The notes under the pieces were generated by a model. It searched no databases and had not been told where the DNA came from. It saw only the letters and a list, made by a program, of their open reading frames with translations. Positions 51,831-63,101 of a stretch of DNA of 64,000 bases are shown piece after piece. Each line of letters begins with the position of its first letter. Positions within the stretch are counted from its first letter, which is position 1. The DNA comes from Henricia sp. BOLD:AAB3569 (lineage: Eukaryota; Echinodermata; Asteroidea; Spinulosida; Echinasteridae): positions 62,001-126,000 of the forward strand of contig JBBELK010001576.1 in NCBI GenBank assembly GCA_037783545.1. Direction: 5' to 3'. The position numbers and the translations under genes are program-made.

Positions 51831-54800
51831 TTCAGGCTTCCTGACTGCTCTCACGCAAACCGTGGCTGTCTGTACACACCTCTTTGGGGTACTCCTGAGT
51901 TGTGCGCATGCTCAGTCATTCGGACTGTCGTTAACGCACCGCAGTTTGGCTCGGCAATTTGGTCAAAGTGTGGTCCAAACGTCGGCAAATTTGGAGGTCG
52001 AAAAATGTTCCGACGAACTTCAAATTTTGCATGCCCTAAACTCTCTATATTGCGCACTTGTCATAAAAAATTTACAGACTTTCGCCGGGAAATGGCAGAG
52101 AAATTTCAAAGTTTAGAAAAAACTGGGTTGAGGCTTCCTGACTGCTCTCACGCAAACCGTGGCTGTCTGTACACACCTCTTTGGGGTACTCCTGAGTTGT
52201 GCGCATGCTCAGTCATTCGGACTGTCGTTAACGCACCGCAGTTTGGCTCGGCAATTTGGTCAAAGTGTGGTCCAAACGTCGGCAAATTTGGAGGTCGAAA
52301 AATGTTCCGACGAACTTCAAATTTTGCATGCCCTAAACTCTCTATATTGCGCACTTGTCATAAAAAATTTACAGACTTTCGCCGGGAAATGGCAGAGAAA
52401 TTTCAAAGTTTAGAAAAAACTGGGTTGAGGCTTCCTGACTGCTCTCACGCAAACCGTGGCTGTCTGTACACACCTCTTTGGGGTACTCCTGAGTTGTGCG
52501 CATGCTCAGTCATTCGGACTGTCGTTAACGCACCGCAGTTTGGCTCGGCAATTTGGTCAAAGTGTGGTCCAAACGTCGGCAAATTTGGAGGTCGAAAAAT
52601 GTTCCGACGAACTTCAAATTTTGCATGCCCTAAACTCTCTATATTGCGCACTTGTCATAAAAAATTGACAGACTTTCGCCGGGAAATGGCAGAGAAATTT
52701 CAAAGTTTAGAAAAAACTGGGTTGCGGCTTCCTGACTGCTCTCACTCAAACCGTGGCTGTCTGTACACACCTCTTTGGGGTACTCCTGAGTTGTGCGCAT
52801 GCTCAGTCATTCGGACTGTCGTTAACGCACCGCAGTTTGGCTCGGCAATTTGGTCAAAGTGTGGTCCAAACGTCGGCAAATTTGGAGGTCGAAAAATGTT
52901 CCGACGAACTTCAAATTTTGCATGCCCCAAACTCTCTATATTGCGCACTTTTCATAAAAAATTGACAGACTTTCGCCGGGAAATGGCAGAGAAATTTCAA
53001 AGTTTAGAAAAAACTGGGTTGAGGCTTCCTGACTGCTCTCACGCAAACCGTGGCTGACTGTACACACCTCTTTGGGGTACTCCTGAGTTGTGCGCATGCT
53101 CAGTCATTCGGACTGTCGTTAACGCACCGCAGTTTGGCTCGGCAATTTGGTCAAAGTGTGGTCCAAACGTCGGCAAATTTGGAGGTCGAAAAATGTTCCG
53201 ACAAACTTCAAATTTGGCATGCCCTAAACTCTCTATATTGCGCACTTGTCATAAAAAATTGACAGACTTTCGCCGGGAAATGGCAGAGAAATTTCAAAGT
53301 TTAGAAAAAACTGGGTTGAGGCTTCCTGACTGCTCTCACGCAAACCGTGGCTGTCTGTACACACCTCTTTGGGGTACTCCTGAGTTGTGCGCATGCTCAG
53401 TCATTCGGACTGTCGTTAACGCACCGCAGTTTGGCTCGGCAATTTGGTCAAAGTGTGGTCCAAACGTCGGCAAATTTGGAGGTCGAAAAATGTTTCGACG
53501 AACTTCAAATTTTGCATGCCCTAAACTCTCTATATTGCGCACTTGTCATAAAAAATTTACAGACTTTCGCCGGGAAATGGCAGAGAAATTTCAAAGTTTA
53601 GAAAAAACTGGGTTGAGGCTTCCTGACTGCTCTCACGCAAACCGTGGCTGTCTGTACACACCTCTTTGGGGTACTCCTGAGTTGTGCGCATGCTCAGTCA
53701 TTCGGACTGTCGTTAACGCACCGCAGTTTGGCTCGGCAATTTGGTCAAAGTGTGGTCCAAACGTCGGCAAATTTGGAGGTCGAAAAATGTTCCGACGAAC
53801 TTCAAATTTTGCATGCCCTAAACTCTCTATATTGCGCACTTGTCATAAAAAATTTACAGACTTTCGCCGGGAAATGGCAGAGAAATTTCAAAGTTTAGAA
53901 AAAACTGGGTTGAGGCTTCCTGACTGCTCTCACGCAAACCGTGGCTGTCTGTACACACCTCTTTGGGGTACTCCTGAGTTGTGCGCATGCTCAGTCATTC
54001 GGACTGTCGTTAACGCACCGCAGTTTGGCTCGGCAATTTGGTCAAAGTGTGGTCCAAACGTCGGCAAATTTGGAGGTCGAAAAATGTTCCGACGAACTTC
54101 AAATTTTGCATGCCCTAAACTCTCTATATTGCGCACTTGTCATAAAAAATTGACAGACTTTCGCCGGGAAATGGCAGAGAAATTTCAAAGTTTAGAAAAA
54201 ACTGGGTTGCGGCTTCCTGACTGCTCTCACTCAAACCGTGGCTGTCTGTACACACCTCTTTGGGGTACTCCTGAGTTGTGCGCATGCTCAGTCATTCGGA
54301 CTGTCGTTAACGCACCGCAGTTTGGCTCGGCAATTTGGTCAAAGTGTGGTCCAAACGTCGGCAAATTTGGAGGTCGAAAAATGTTCCGACGAACTTCAAA
54401 TTTTGCATGCCCCAAACTCTCTATATTGCGCACTTTTCATAAAAAATTGACAGACTTTCGCCGGGAAATGGCAGAGAAATTTCAAAGTTTAGAAAAAACT
54501 GGGTTGAGGCTTCCTGACTGCTCTCACGCAAACCGTGGCTGACTGTACACACCTCTTTGGGGTACTCCTGAGTTGTGCGCATGCTCAGTCATTCGGACTG
54601 TCGTTAACGCACCGCAGTTTGGCTCGGCAATTTGGTCAAAGTGTGGTCCAAACGTCGGCAAATTTGGAGGTCGAAAAATGTTCCGACAAACTTCAAATTT
54701 GGCATGCCCTAAACTCTCTATATTGCGCACTTGTCATAAAAAATTGACAGACTTTCGCCGGGAAATGGCAGAGAAATTTCAAAGTTTAGAAAAAACTGGG
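51831..54800. repeat. 5-monomer higher-order repeat, two copies of 1485 bp
   Basis: Units 51831-53315 and 53316-54800. Order: two monomers with AAATTTACAG; a plain monomer; a monomer with GGTTGCGGC, CTCACTCAAACC, GCATGCCCCAAAC and CACTTTTCAT (52722 and 54207); and a monomer with GTGGCTGACTG, CCGACAAAC and AATTTGGCATG (53019 and 54504). Copy 2 has a private TGTTTCGACG near 53491. Several of these variants come from the 42-47 kb family, so the two are related. Confidence 0.9.
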
Positions 54801-55395
54801 TTGAGGCTTCCTGACTGCTCTCACGCAAACCGTGGCTGTCTGTACACACCTCTTTGGGGTACTCCTGAGTTGTGCGCATGCTCAGTCATTCGGACTGTCG
54901 TTAACGCACCGCAGTTTGGCTCGGCAATTTGGTCAAAGTGTGGTCCAAACGTCGGCAAATTTGGAGGTCGAAAAATGTTCCGACGAACTTCAAATTTTGC
55001 ATGCCCTAAACTCTCTATATTGCGCACTTGTCTTAAAAAATTGACAGACTTTCGCCGGGAAATGGCAGAGAAATTTCAAAGTTTAGAAAAAACTGGGTTG
55101 AGGCTTCCTGACTGCTCTCACGCAAACCGTGGCTGTCTGTACACACCTCTTTGGGGTACTCCTGAGTTGTGCGCATGCTCAGTCATTCGGACTGTCGTTA
55201 ACGCACCGCAGTTTGGCTCGGCAATTTGGTCAAAGTGTGGTCCAAACGTCGGCAAATTTGGAGGTCGAAAAATGTTCCGACGAACTTCAAATTTTGCATG
55301 CCCTAAACTCTCTATATTGCGCACTTGTCATAAAAAATTGACAGACTTTCGCCGGGAAATGGCAGAGAAATTTCAAAGTTTAGAAAAAAACTGGG

Positions 55396-56287
55396 TTGAG
55401 GCTTCCTGACTGCTCTCACGCAAACCGTGGCTGTCTGTACACACCTCTTTGGCGTACTCCTGAGTTGTGCGCATGCTCAGTCATTCGGACTGTCGTTAAC
55501 GCACCGCAGTTTGGCTCGGCAATTTGGTCAAAGTGTGGTCCAAACGTCGGCAAATTTGGAGGTCGAAAAATGTTCCGACGAACTTCAAATTTTGCATGCC
55601 CTAAACTCTCTATATTGCGCACTTGTCATAAAAAATTGACAGACTTTCGCCGGGAAATGGCAGAGAAATTTCAAAGTTTAGAAAAAAACTGGGTTGAGGC
55701 TTCCTGACTGCTCTCACGCAAACCGTGGCTGTCTGTACACACCTCTTTGGGGTACTCCTGAGTTGTGCGCATGCTCAGTCATTCGGACTGTCGTTAACGC
55801 ACCGCAGTTTGGCTCGGCAATTTGGTCAAAGTGTGGTCCAAACGTCGGCAAATTTGGAGGTCGAAAAATGTTCCGACGAACTTCAAATTTTGCATGCCCT
55901 AAACTCTCTATATTGCACACTTGTCATAAAAAATTGACAGACTTTCGCCGGGAAATGGCAGAGAAATTTCAAAGTTTAGAAAAAACTGGGTTGAGGCTTC
56001 CTGACTGCTCTCACGCAAACCGTGGCTGTCTGTACACACCTCTTTGGGGTACTCCTGAGTTGTGCGCATGCTCAGTCATTCGGACTGTCGTTAACGCACC
56101 GCAGTTTGGCTCGGCAATTTGGTCAAAGTGTGGTCCAAACGTCGGCAAATTTGGAGGTCGAAAAATGTTCCGACGAACTTCAAATTTTGTAGCCCTAAAC
56201 TCTCTATATTGCGCACTTGTCATAACAAATTGACAGACTTTCGCCGGGAAATGGCAGAGAAATTTCAAAGTTTAGAAAAAAACTGGG
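55396..56287. repeat. Third, partial copy of the 48-50 kb 4-mer
   Basis: Three monomers in the order CTCTTTGGCGTAC (near 55446), ATTGCACACTTG (near 55912) and TTTTGTAGCCC (near 56185), as in 48260-49151. The fourth position is occupied by the monomer interrupted by the first insert. Confidence 0.85.
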
Positions 56288-56383
56288 TTGAGGCTTCCTG
56301 ACTGCTCTCACGCAAACCGTGGCTGTCTGTACACACCTCTTTGGGGTACTCCTGAGTTGTGCGCATGCTCAGTCATTCGGACT

Positions 56384-56437
56384 GTCGTTAACGCACCGCA
56401 GTTTGGCTCGGTCGTTAACGCACCGCAGTTTGGGGCG
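56384..56437. repeat. 27-bp imperfect tandem duplication at insert boundary
   Basis: Two 27-bp units, 56384-56410 and 56411-56437, begin GTCGTTAACGCACCGCAG. The first ends TTTGGCTCG, the normal satellite sequence. The second ends TTTGGGGCG, the satellite-to-insert junction. The second insert copy (boundary at 62757) lacks this duplication. The simplest reading is a join between an uninterrupted monomer and an insert-bearing one. Confidence 0.85.
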
Positions 56438-56778
56438 GTCGGGTTGGCGTACGGGTTCTTTCCTCGCTGGCCTGTGATGACCGCTTTCCAAAGGACTACC
56501 CTTGCACATAGGTAGTTTGGAGGAGTTTTTCGCGGAATCCCGTGATGTCCTGGAACGTTGCTCAATGATGGAGTGACCAGTACGTACGTCACGGGGAACG
56601 CCGATGCAATTTTGGAACACGATTGGATCCGAGTCTGCGGTCTTGATTCTTCCAGACCTGGACTGGTGACGATTGTGGTTTTATGAGGATGTACCTGTGG
56701 TGCTTCTCGAAGGATATGACCTGATACTCGGACACGATCGACCAAGATTGGTGATGATTGTGATGGAGAATACTCGCC

Positions 56779-57056
56779 GGATAATGACCTGGATTGGCAA
56801 CGACAACGAATGAGGAAATTTGGTGGATAAATGACTTGGACTGGCAACGACAACGAATGAGGAAATTTGGCAATAACGGCGAACAATTGGTGGATAAATG
56901 ACCTGGACTGGCAACGACTACGAATGAGGAAATTTGGCGAAAACGGCGAACGCTTAGTGGATAAATGACCTGGACTGGCAACGACTACGAATGAGGAAAT
57001 TTGGCAATAACGGCGAACGCTTAGTGGATAAATGACCTGGACTGGCAACGACAACG
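56779..57056. repeat. 67-bp minisatellite inside insert copy 1
   Basis: Units beginning GGATAA(A)TGACCTGG start at 56779, 56825, 56892, 56959 and 57026. The middle three are 67 bp. The first lacks about 21 bp (46 bp long), and the last breaks off after ACAACG. Shared core: GACTGGCAACGAC, GAATGAGGAAATTTGG and AATAACGGCGAAC. The period is not a multiple of 3. Confidence 0.95.
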
Positions 57057-57101
57057 CCTGAAGCACTGGTTCTATCGGTAACAACGTTGGACTGGTTAGC
57101 G

Positions 57102-57125
57102 TGTTTTATTCGGACGAATAAAACA
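57102..57125. repeat. 11-bp perfect inverted repeat near insert right end
   Basis: TGTTTTATTCG (57102-57112) and CGAATAAAACA (57115-57125) are exact reverse complements separated by GA. This could form a hairpin in DNA or RNA. It begins with TG and ends with CA. It lies 11 bp before the satellite resumes. Confidence 0.9.
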
Positions 57126-57136
57126 TTTTAGAAAAA
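57117..57136 (+). promoter_or_regulatory. Possible polyadenylation signal and A-run at insert end
   Basis: AATAAA at 57117-57122 is followed 10 bases later by AAAAA (57132-57136), immediately before satellite. The spacing resembles the end of a polyadenylated transcript. However, TTTAGAAAAA (57127-57136) also matches the end of each satellite monomer, so the A-run may be satellite-derived. The second insert has the same arrangement (63440-63459). Confidence 0.3.
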
Positions 57137-58500
57137 GGCAATTTGGTCAAAGTGTGGTCCAAACGTCGGCAAATTTGGAGGTCGAAAAATGTTCCGACGA
57201 ACTTCAAATTTTGCATGCCCTAAACTCTCTATATTGCGCACTTGTCATAAAAAATTGACAGACTTTCGCCGGGAAATGGCAGAGAAATTTCAAAGTTTAG
57301 AAAAAAACTGGGTTGAGGCTTCCTGACTGCTCTCACGCAAACCGTGGCTGTCTGTACACACCTCTTTGGGGTACTCCTGAGTTGTGCGCATGCTCAGTCA
57401 TTCGGACTGTCGTTAACGCACCGCAGTTTGGCTCGGCAATTTGGTCAAAGTGTGGTCCAAACGTCGGCAAATTTGGAGGTCGAAAAATGTTCCGACGAAC
57501 TTCAAATTTTGCATGCCCTAAACTCTCTATATTGCGCACTTGTCATACAAAATTGACAGACTTTCGCCGGGAAATGGCAGAGAAATTTCAAAGTTTAGAA
57601 AAAACTGGGTTGAGGCTTCCTGACTGCTCTCACGCAAACCGTGGCTGTCTGTACACACCTCTTTGGGGTACTCCTGAGTTGTGCGCATGCTCAGTCATTC
57701 GGACTGTCGTTAACGCACCGCAGTTTGGCTCGGCAATTTGGTCAAAGTGTGGTCCAAACGTCGGCAAATTTGGAGGTCGAAAAATGTTCCGACGAACTTC
57801 AAATTTTGCATGCCCTAAACTCTCTATATTGCGCACTTGTCATAAAAAATTGACAGACTTTCGCCGGGAAATGGCAGAGAAATTTCAAAGTTTAGAAAAA
57901 ACTGGGTTGAGGCTTCCTGACTGCTCTCACGCAAACCGTGGCTGTCTGTACACACCTCTTTGGGGTACTCCTGAGTTGTGCGCATGCTCAGTCATTCGGA
58001 CTGTCGTTAACGCACCGCAGTTTGGCTCGGCAATTTGGTCAAAGTGTGGTCCAAACGTCGGCAAATTTGGAGGTCGAAAAATGTTCCGACGAACTTTAAA
58101 TTTTGCATGCCCTAAACTCTCTATATTGCGCACTTGTCATACAAAATTGACAGACTTTCGCCGGGAAATGGCACAGAAATTTCAAAGTTTAGAAAAAACT
58201 GGGTTGAGGCTTCCTGACTGCTCTCACGCAAACCGTGGCTGTCTGTACACACCTCTTTGGGGTACTCCTGAGTTGTGCGCATGCTCAGTCATTCGGACTG
58301 TCGTTAACGCACCGCAGTTTGGCTCGGCAATTTGGTCAAAGTGTGGTCCAAACGTCGGCAAATTTGGAGGTCGAAAAATGTTCCGACGAACTTCAAATTT
58401 TGCATGCCCTAAACTCTCTATATTGCGCACTTGTCATAAAAAATTGACAGACTTTCGCCGGGAAATGGCAGAGAAATTTCAAAGTTTAGAAAAAACTGGG

Positions 58501-58773
58501 TTGAGGCTTCCTGACTGTAGACACCTCTTTGGGGTACTCCTGAGTTGTGCGCATGCTTAGTCATTCGGACTGTCGTTAACGCACCGCAGTTTGGCTCGGC
58601 AATTTGGTCAAAGTGTGGTCCAAACGTCGGCAAATTTGGAGGTCGAAAAATGTTCCGACGAACTTCAAATTTTGCATGCCCTAAACTCTCTATATTGCGC
58701 ACTTGTCATAAAAAAATTGACAGACTTTCGCCGGGAAATGGCAGAGAAATTTCAAAGTTTAGAAAAAACTGGG
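58501..58773. repeat. Satellite monomer with about 25-bp deletion near its start
   Basis: CCTGACTG is followed by TAGACACCTC near 58518, so about 25 bp of the CTCTCACGC to CTGTACAC segment are missing. The monomer also has GCATGCTTAGTC. I found no second copy of this junction in the window. Confidence 0.85.
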
Positions 58774-59368
58774 TTGAGGCTTCCTGACTGCTCTCACGCA
58801 AACCGTGGCTGTCTGTACACACCTCTTTGGGGTACTCCTGAGTTGTGCGCATGCTCAGTCATTCGGACTGTCGTTAACGCACCGCAGTTTGGCTCGGCAA
58901 TTTGGTCAAAGTGTGGTCCAAACGTCGGCAAATTTGGAGGTCGAAAAATGTTCCGACGAACTTCAAATTTTGCATGCCCTAAACTCTCTATATTGCGCAC
59001 TTGTCATAAAAAATTGACAGACTTTCGCCGGGAAATGGCAGAGAAATTTCAAAGTTTAGAAAAAACTGGGTTGAGGCTTCCTGACTGCTCTCACGCAAAC
59101 CGTGGCTGTCTGTACACACCTCTTTGGGGTACTCCTGAGTTGTGCGCATGCTCAGTCATTCGGACTGTCGTTAACGCACCGCAGTTTGGCTCGGCAATTT
59201 GGTCAAAGTGTGGTCCAAACGTCGGAAAATTTGGAGGTCGAAAAATGTTCCGACGAACTTCAAATTTTGCATGCCCTAAACTCTCTATATTGCGCACTTG
59301 TCATAAAAAATTGACAGACTTTCGCCGGGAAATGGCAGAGAAATTTCAAAGTTTAGAAAAAAACTGGG

Positions 59369-62300
59369 TTGAGGCTTCCTGACTGCTCTCACGCAAACCG
59401 TGGCTGTCTGTACACACCTCTTTGTGATACTCCTGAGTTGTGCGCATGCTCAGTCATTCGGACTGTCGTTAACGCACCGCAGTTTGGCTCGGCAATTTGG
59501 TCAAAGTGTGGTCCAAACGTCGGCAAATTTGGAGGTCGAAAAATGTTCCGACGAACTTCAAATTTTGCATGCCCTAAACTCTCTATATTGCGCACTTGTC
59601 ATAAAAAATTGACAGACTTTCGCCGGGAAATGGCAGAGAAATTTCAAAGTTTAGAAAAAACTGGGTTGAGGCTTCCTGACTGCTCTCACGCAAACCGTGG
59701 CTGTCTGTACACACCTCTTTGGGGTACTCCTGAGTTGTGCGCATGCTCAGTCATTCGGACTGTCGTTAACGCACCGCAGTTTGGCTCGGCAATTTGGTCA
59801 AAGTGTGGTCCAAACGTCGGCAAATTTGGAGGTCGAAAAATGTTCCGACGAACTTCAAATTTTGCATGCCCTAAACTCTCTATATTGCGCACTTGTCATC
59901 AAAAAATTGACAGACTTTCGCCGGGAAATGGCAGAGAAATTTCAAAGTTTAGAAAAAACTGGGTTGAGGCTTCCTGACTGCTCTCACGCAAACCGTGGCT
60001 GTCTGTACACACCTCTTTGGGGTACTCCTGAGTTGTGCGCATGCTCAGTCATTCGGACTGTCGTTAACGCACCGCAGTTTGGCTCGGCAATTTGGTCAAA
60101 GTGTGGTCCAAACGTCGGCAAATTTGGAGGCCGAAAAATGTTCCGACGAACTTCAAATTTTGCATGCCCTAAACTCTCTATATTGCGCACTTGTCATAAA
60201 AAATTGACAGACTTTCGCCGGGAAATGGCAGAGAAATTTCAAAGTTTAGAAAAAACTGGGTCGAGGCTTCCTGACTGCTCTCACGCAAACCGTGGCTGTC
60301 TGTACACACCTCTTTGGGGTACTCCTGAGTTGTGCGCATGCTCAGTCATTCGGACTGTCGTTAACGCACCGCAGTTTGGCTCGGCAATTTAGTCAAAGTG
60401 TGGTCCAAACGTCGGCAAATTTGGAGGTCGAAAAATGTTCCGACGAACTTCAAATTTTGCATGCCCTAAACTCTCTATATTGCGCACTTGTCATAAAAAA
60501 TTGACAGACTTTCGCCGGGAAATGGCAGAGAAATTTCAAAGTTTAGAAAAAACTGGGTTGAGGCTTCCTGACTGCTCTCACGCAAACCGTGGCTGTCCGT
60601 ACACACCTCTTTGGGGTACTCCTGAGTTGTGCGCATGCTCAGTCATTCGGACTGTCGTTAACGCACCGCAGTTTGGCTCGGCAATTTGGTCAAAGTGTGG
60701 TCCAAACGTCGGCAAATTTGGAGGTCGAAAAATGTTCCGACGAACTTCAAATTTTGCATGCCCTAAACTCTCTATATTGCGCACTTGTCATAAAAAATTG
60801 ACAGACTTTCGCCGGGAAATGGCAGAGAAATTTCAAAGTTTAGAAAAAACTGGGTTGAGGCTTCCTGACTGCTCTCACGCAAACCGTGGCTGTCTGTACA
60901 CACCTCTTTGGGATACTCCTGAGTTGTGCGCATGCTCAGTCATTCGGACTGTCGTTAACGCACCGCAGTTTGGCTCGGCAATTTGGTCAAAGTGTGGTCC
61001 AAACGTCGGCAAATTTGGAGGTCGAAAAATGTTCCGACGAACTTCAAATTTTGCATGCCCTAAACTCTCTATATTGCGCACTTGTCATAAAAAATTGACA
61101 GACTTTCGCCGGGAAATGGCAGAGAAATTTCAAAGTTTAGAAAAAACTGGGTTGAGGCTTCCTGACTGCTCTCACGCAAACCGTGGCTGTCTGTACACAC
61201 CTCTTTGGGGTACTCCTGAGTTGTGCGCATGCTCAGTCATTCGGACTGTCGTTAACGCACCGCAGTTTGGCTCGGCAATTTGGTCAAAGTGTGGTCCAAA
61301 CGTCGGCAAATTTGGAGGTCGAAAAATGTTCCGACGAACTTCAAATTTTGCATGCCCTAAACTCTCTATATTGCGCACTTGTCATAAAAAATTGACAGAC
61401 TTTCGCCGGGAAATGGCAGAGAAATTTCAAAGTTTAGAAAAAACTGGGTTGAGGCTTCCTGACTGCTCTCACGCAAACCGTGGCTGTCTGTACACACCTC
61501 TTTGGGGTACTCCTGAGTTGTGCGCATGCTCAGTCATTCGGACTGTCGTTAACGCACCGCAGTTTGGCTCGGCAATTTAGTCAAAGTGTGGTCCAAACGT
61601 CGGCAAATTTGGAGGTCGAAAAATGTTCCGACGAACTTCAAATTTTGCATGCCCTAAACTCTCTATATTGCGCACTTGTCATAAAAAATTGACAGACTTT
61701 CGCCGGGAAATGGCAGAGAAATTTCAAAGTTTAGAAAAAACTGGGTTGAGGCTTCCTGACTGCTCTCACGCAAACCGTGGCTGTCTGTACACACCTCTTT
61801 GGGGTACTCCTGAGTTGTGCGCATGCTCAGTCATTCGGACTGTCGTTAACGCACCGCAGTTTGGCTCGGCAATTTGGTCAAAGTGTGGTCCAAACGTCGG
61901 CAAATTTGGAGGTCGAAAAATGTTCCGACGAACTTCAAATTTTGCATGCCCTAAACTCTCTATATTGCGCACTTGTCATCAAAAAATTGACAGACTTTCG
62001 CCGGGAAATGGCAGAGAAATTTCAAAGTTTAGAAAAAACTGGGTTGAGGCTTCCTGACTGCTCTCACGCAAACCGTGGCTGTCTGTACACACCTCTTTGG
62101 GGTACTCCTGAGTTGTGCGCATGCTCAGTCATTCGGACTGTCGTTAACGCACCGCAGTTTGGCTCGGCAATTTGGTCAAAGTGTGGTCCAAACGTCGGCA
62201 AATTTGGAGGTCGAAAAATGTTCCGACGAACTTCAAATTTTGCATGCCCTAAACTCTCTATATTGCGCACTTGTCATAAAAAAATGACAGACTTTCGCCG

Positions 62301-62637
62301 GGAAATGGCAGAGAAATTTCAAAGTTTAGAAAAAACTGGGTTAAGGCTTCCTGACTGCTCTCACGCAAACCGTGGCTGTCTGTACACACCTCTTTGGGTT
62401 ACTCCTGAGTTGTGCGCATGCTCAGTCATTCGGACTGTCGTTAACGCACCGCAGTTTGGCTCGGCAATTTAGTCAAAGTGTGGTCCAAACGTCGGCAAAT
62501 TTGGAGGTCGAAAAATGTTCCGACGAACTTCAAATTTTGCATGCCCTAAACTCTCTATATTGCGCACTTGTCATAAAAAATTGACAGACTTTCGCCGGGA
62601 AATGGCAGAGAAATTTCAAAGTTTAGAAAAAACTGGG
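59369..62637. repeat. Irregular 3/4-monomer higher-order pattern in block B
   Basis: GCAATTTAGTC monomers lie at 60261, 61449 and 62341 (spacings 1188 and 892 bp). CATCAAAAAATTG monomers lie at 59666 and 61746 (offset 2080), each two units before a TTTAGTC monomer. GATACTCC variants lie at 59369 and 60855. Units are therefore shared, but whole monomers have been gained or lost. Confidence 0.7.
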
Positions 62638-63101
62638 TTGAGGCTTCCTGACTGCTCTCACGCAAACCGTGGCTGTCTGTACACACCTCTTTGGGGTACT
62701 CCTGAGTTGTGCGCATGCTCAGTCATTCGGACTGTCGTTAACGCACCGCAGTTTGGGGCGGTCGGGTTGGCGTACGGGTTCTTTCCTCGCTGGCCTGTGA
62801 TGACCGCTTTCCAAAGGACTACCCTTGCACATAGGTAGTTTGGAGGAGTTTTTCGCGGAATCCCGTGATGTCCTGGAACGTTGCTCAATGATGGAGTGAC
62901 CAGTACGTACGTCACGGGGAACGCCGATGCAATTTTGGAACACGATTGGATCCGAGTCTGCGGTCTTGATTCTTCCAGACCTGGACTGGTGACGATTGTG
63001 GTTTTATGAGGATGTACCTGTGGTACTTCTCGAAGGATATGACCTGATACTCGGACACGATCGACCAAGATTGGTGATGATTGTGATGGAGAATACTCGC
63101 C

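Larger units (their letters stand above)
1..56433. repeat. Satellite array block A, 297-bp monomer, about 191 copies
   Basis: Head-to-tail tandem array, all in one orientation, with monomers starting at TTGAGGCTTCC (6, 304, 601, 898, 1196 and so on). Nearly all units are 297 or 298 bp, and neighbours differ by only a few substitutions. There is no unrelated sequence of any length between units until 56434. Long reading frames cross many monomers only because 297 = 3 x 99 and the consensus lacks stops in those frames; I do not treat them as genes. Within the block, shared rare variants define several local higher-order repeats, listed separately. In 15469-17847, 24389-28845 and 30039-33605 I see only plain monomers with scattered private changes. 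Satellite identity is directly visible; a centromeric or pericentromeric location is inference. Confidence 0.98.
56434..57136. other. 703-bp non-satellite insert, copy 1
   Basis: Sequence unrelated to the monomer, placed between GCAGTTTGG and GGCAATTTGG of one monomer. Apart from the 27-bp duplication at the left edge, the two halves of that monomer add up to a full unit minus three bases (CTC). Left part (56434-56778): no recognised gene; the only open stretch of note is 46 codons without ATG at 56546-56683. Middle (56779-57056): a 67-bp minisatellite. Right part: an 11-bp inverted repeat, AATAAA and AGAAAAA. Long minus-strand frames exist here but cross the minisatellite in a way that argues against coding. 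It may be a fragment of a retroelement or other mobile element; no terminal repeats or clear target-site duplication are visible, so the class is unknown. Confidence 0.9.
57137..62756. repeat. Satellite array block B, about 19 monomers
   Basis: Resumes at GGCAATTTGG, the second half of the interrupted monomer (57137-57312), and continues with monomers from 57313 to the interrupted unit at 62638. Same orientation and consensus as block A. Together with one insert it gives a repeating length of 6323 bp. Local variants include GCAATTTAGTC, CATCAAAAAATTG and changes in the TTTGGGGTAC region. Confidence 0.97.

Noticed and set aside
1-56433. CRISPR array.
   Set aside because: The repeat is 297 bp with no unique spacers, and there are no cas genes.
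56308-57084. A 258-codon minus-strand frame over insert copy 1 (and 249 codons over copy 2 at 62658-63407).
   Set aside because: It starts in satellite, crosses a 67-bp minisatellite in changing frames and is rich in low-complexity repeats. Overlapping minus frames are open too, and no known family is visible.
56425-57146. GCAGTTTGG/GCAATTTGG as a target-site duplication of the insert.
   Set aside because: Both sequences are present in uninterrupted monomers, so they were not created by insertion.
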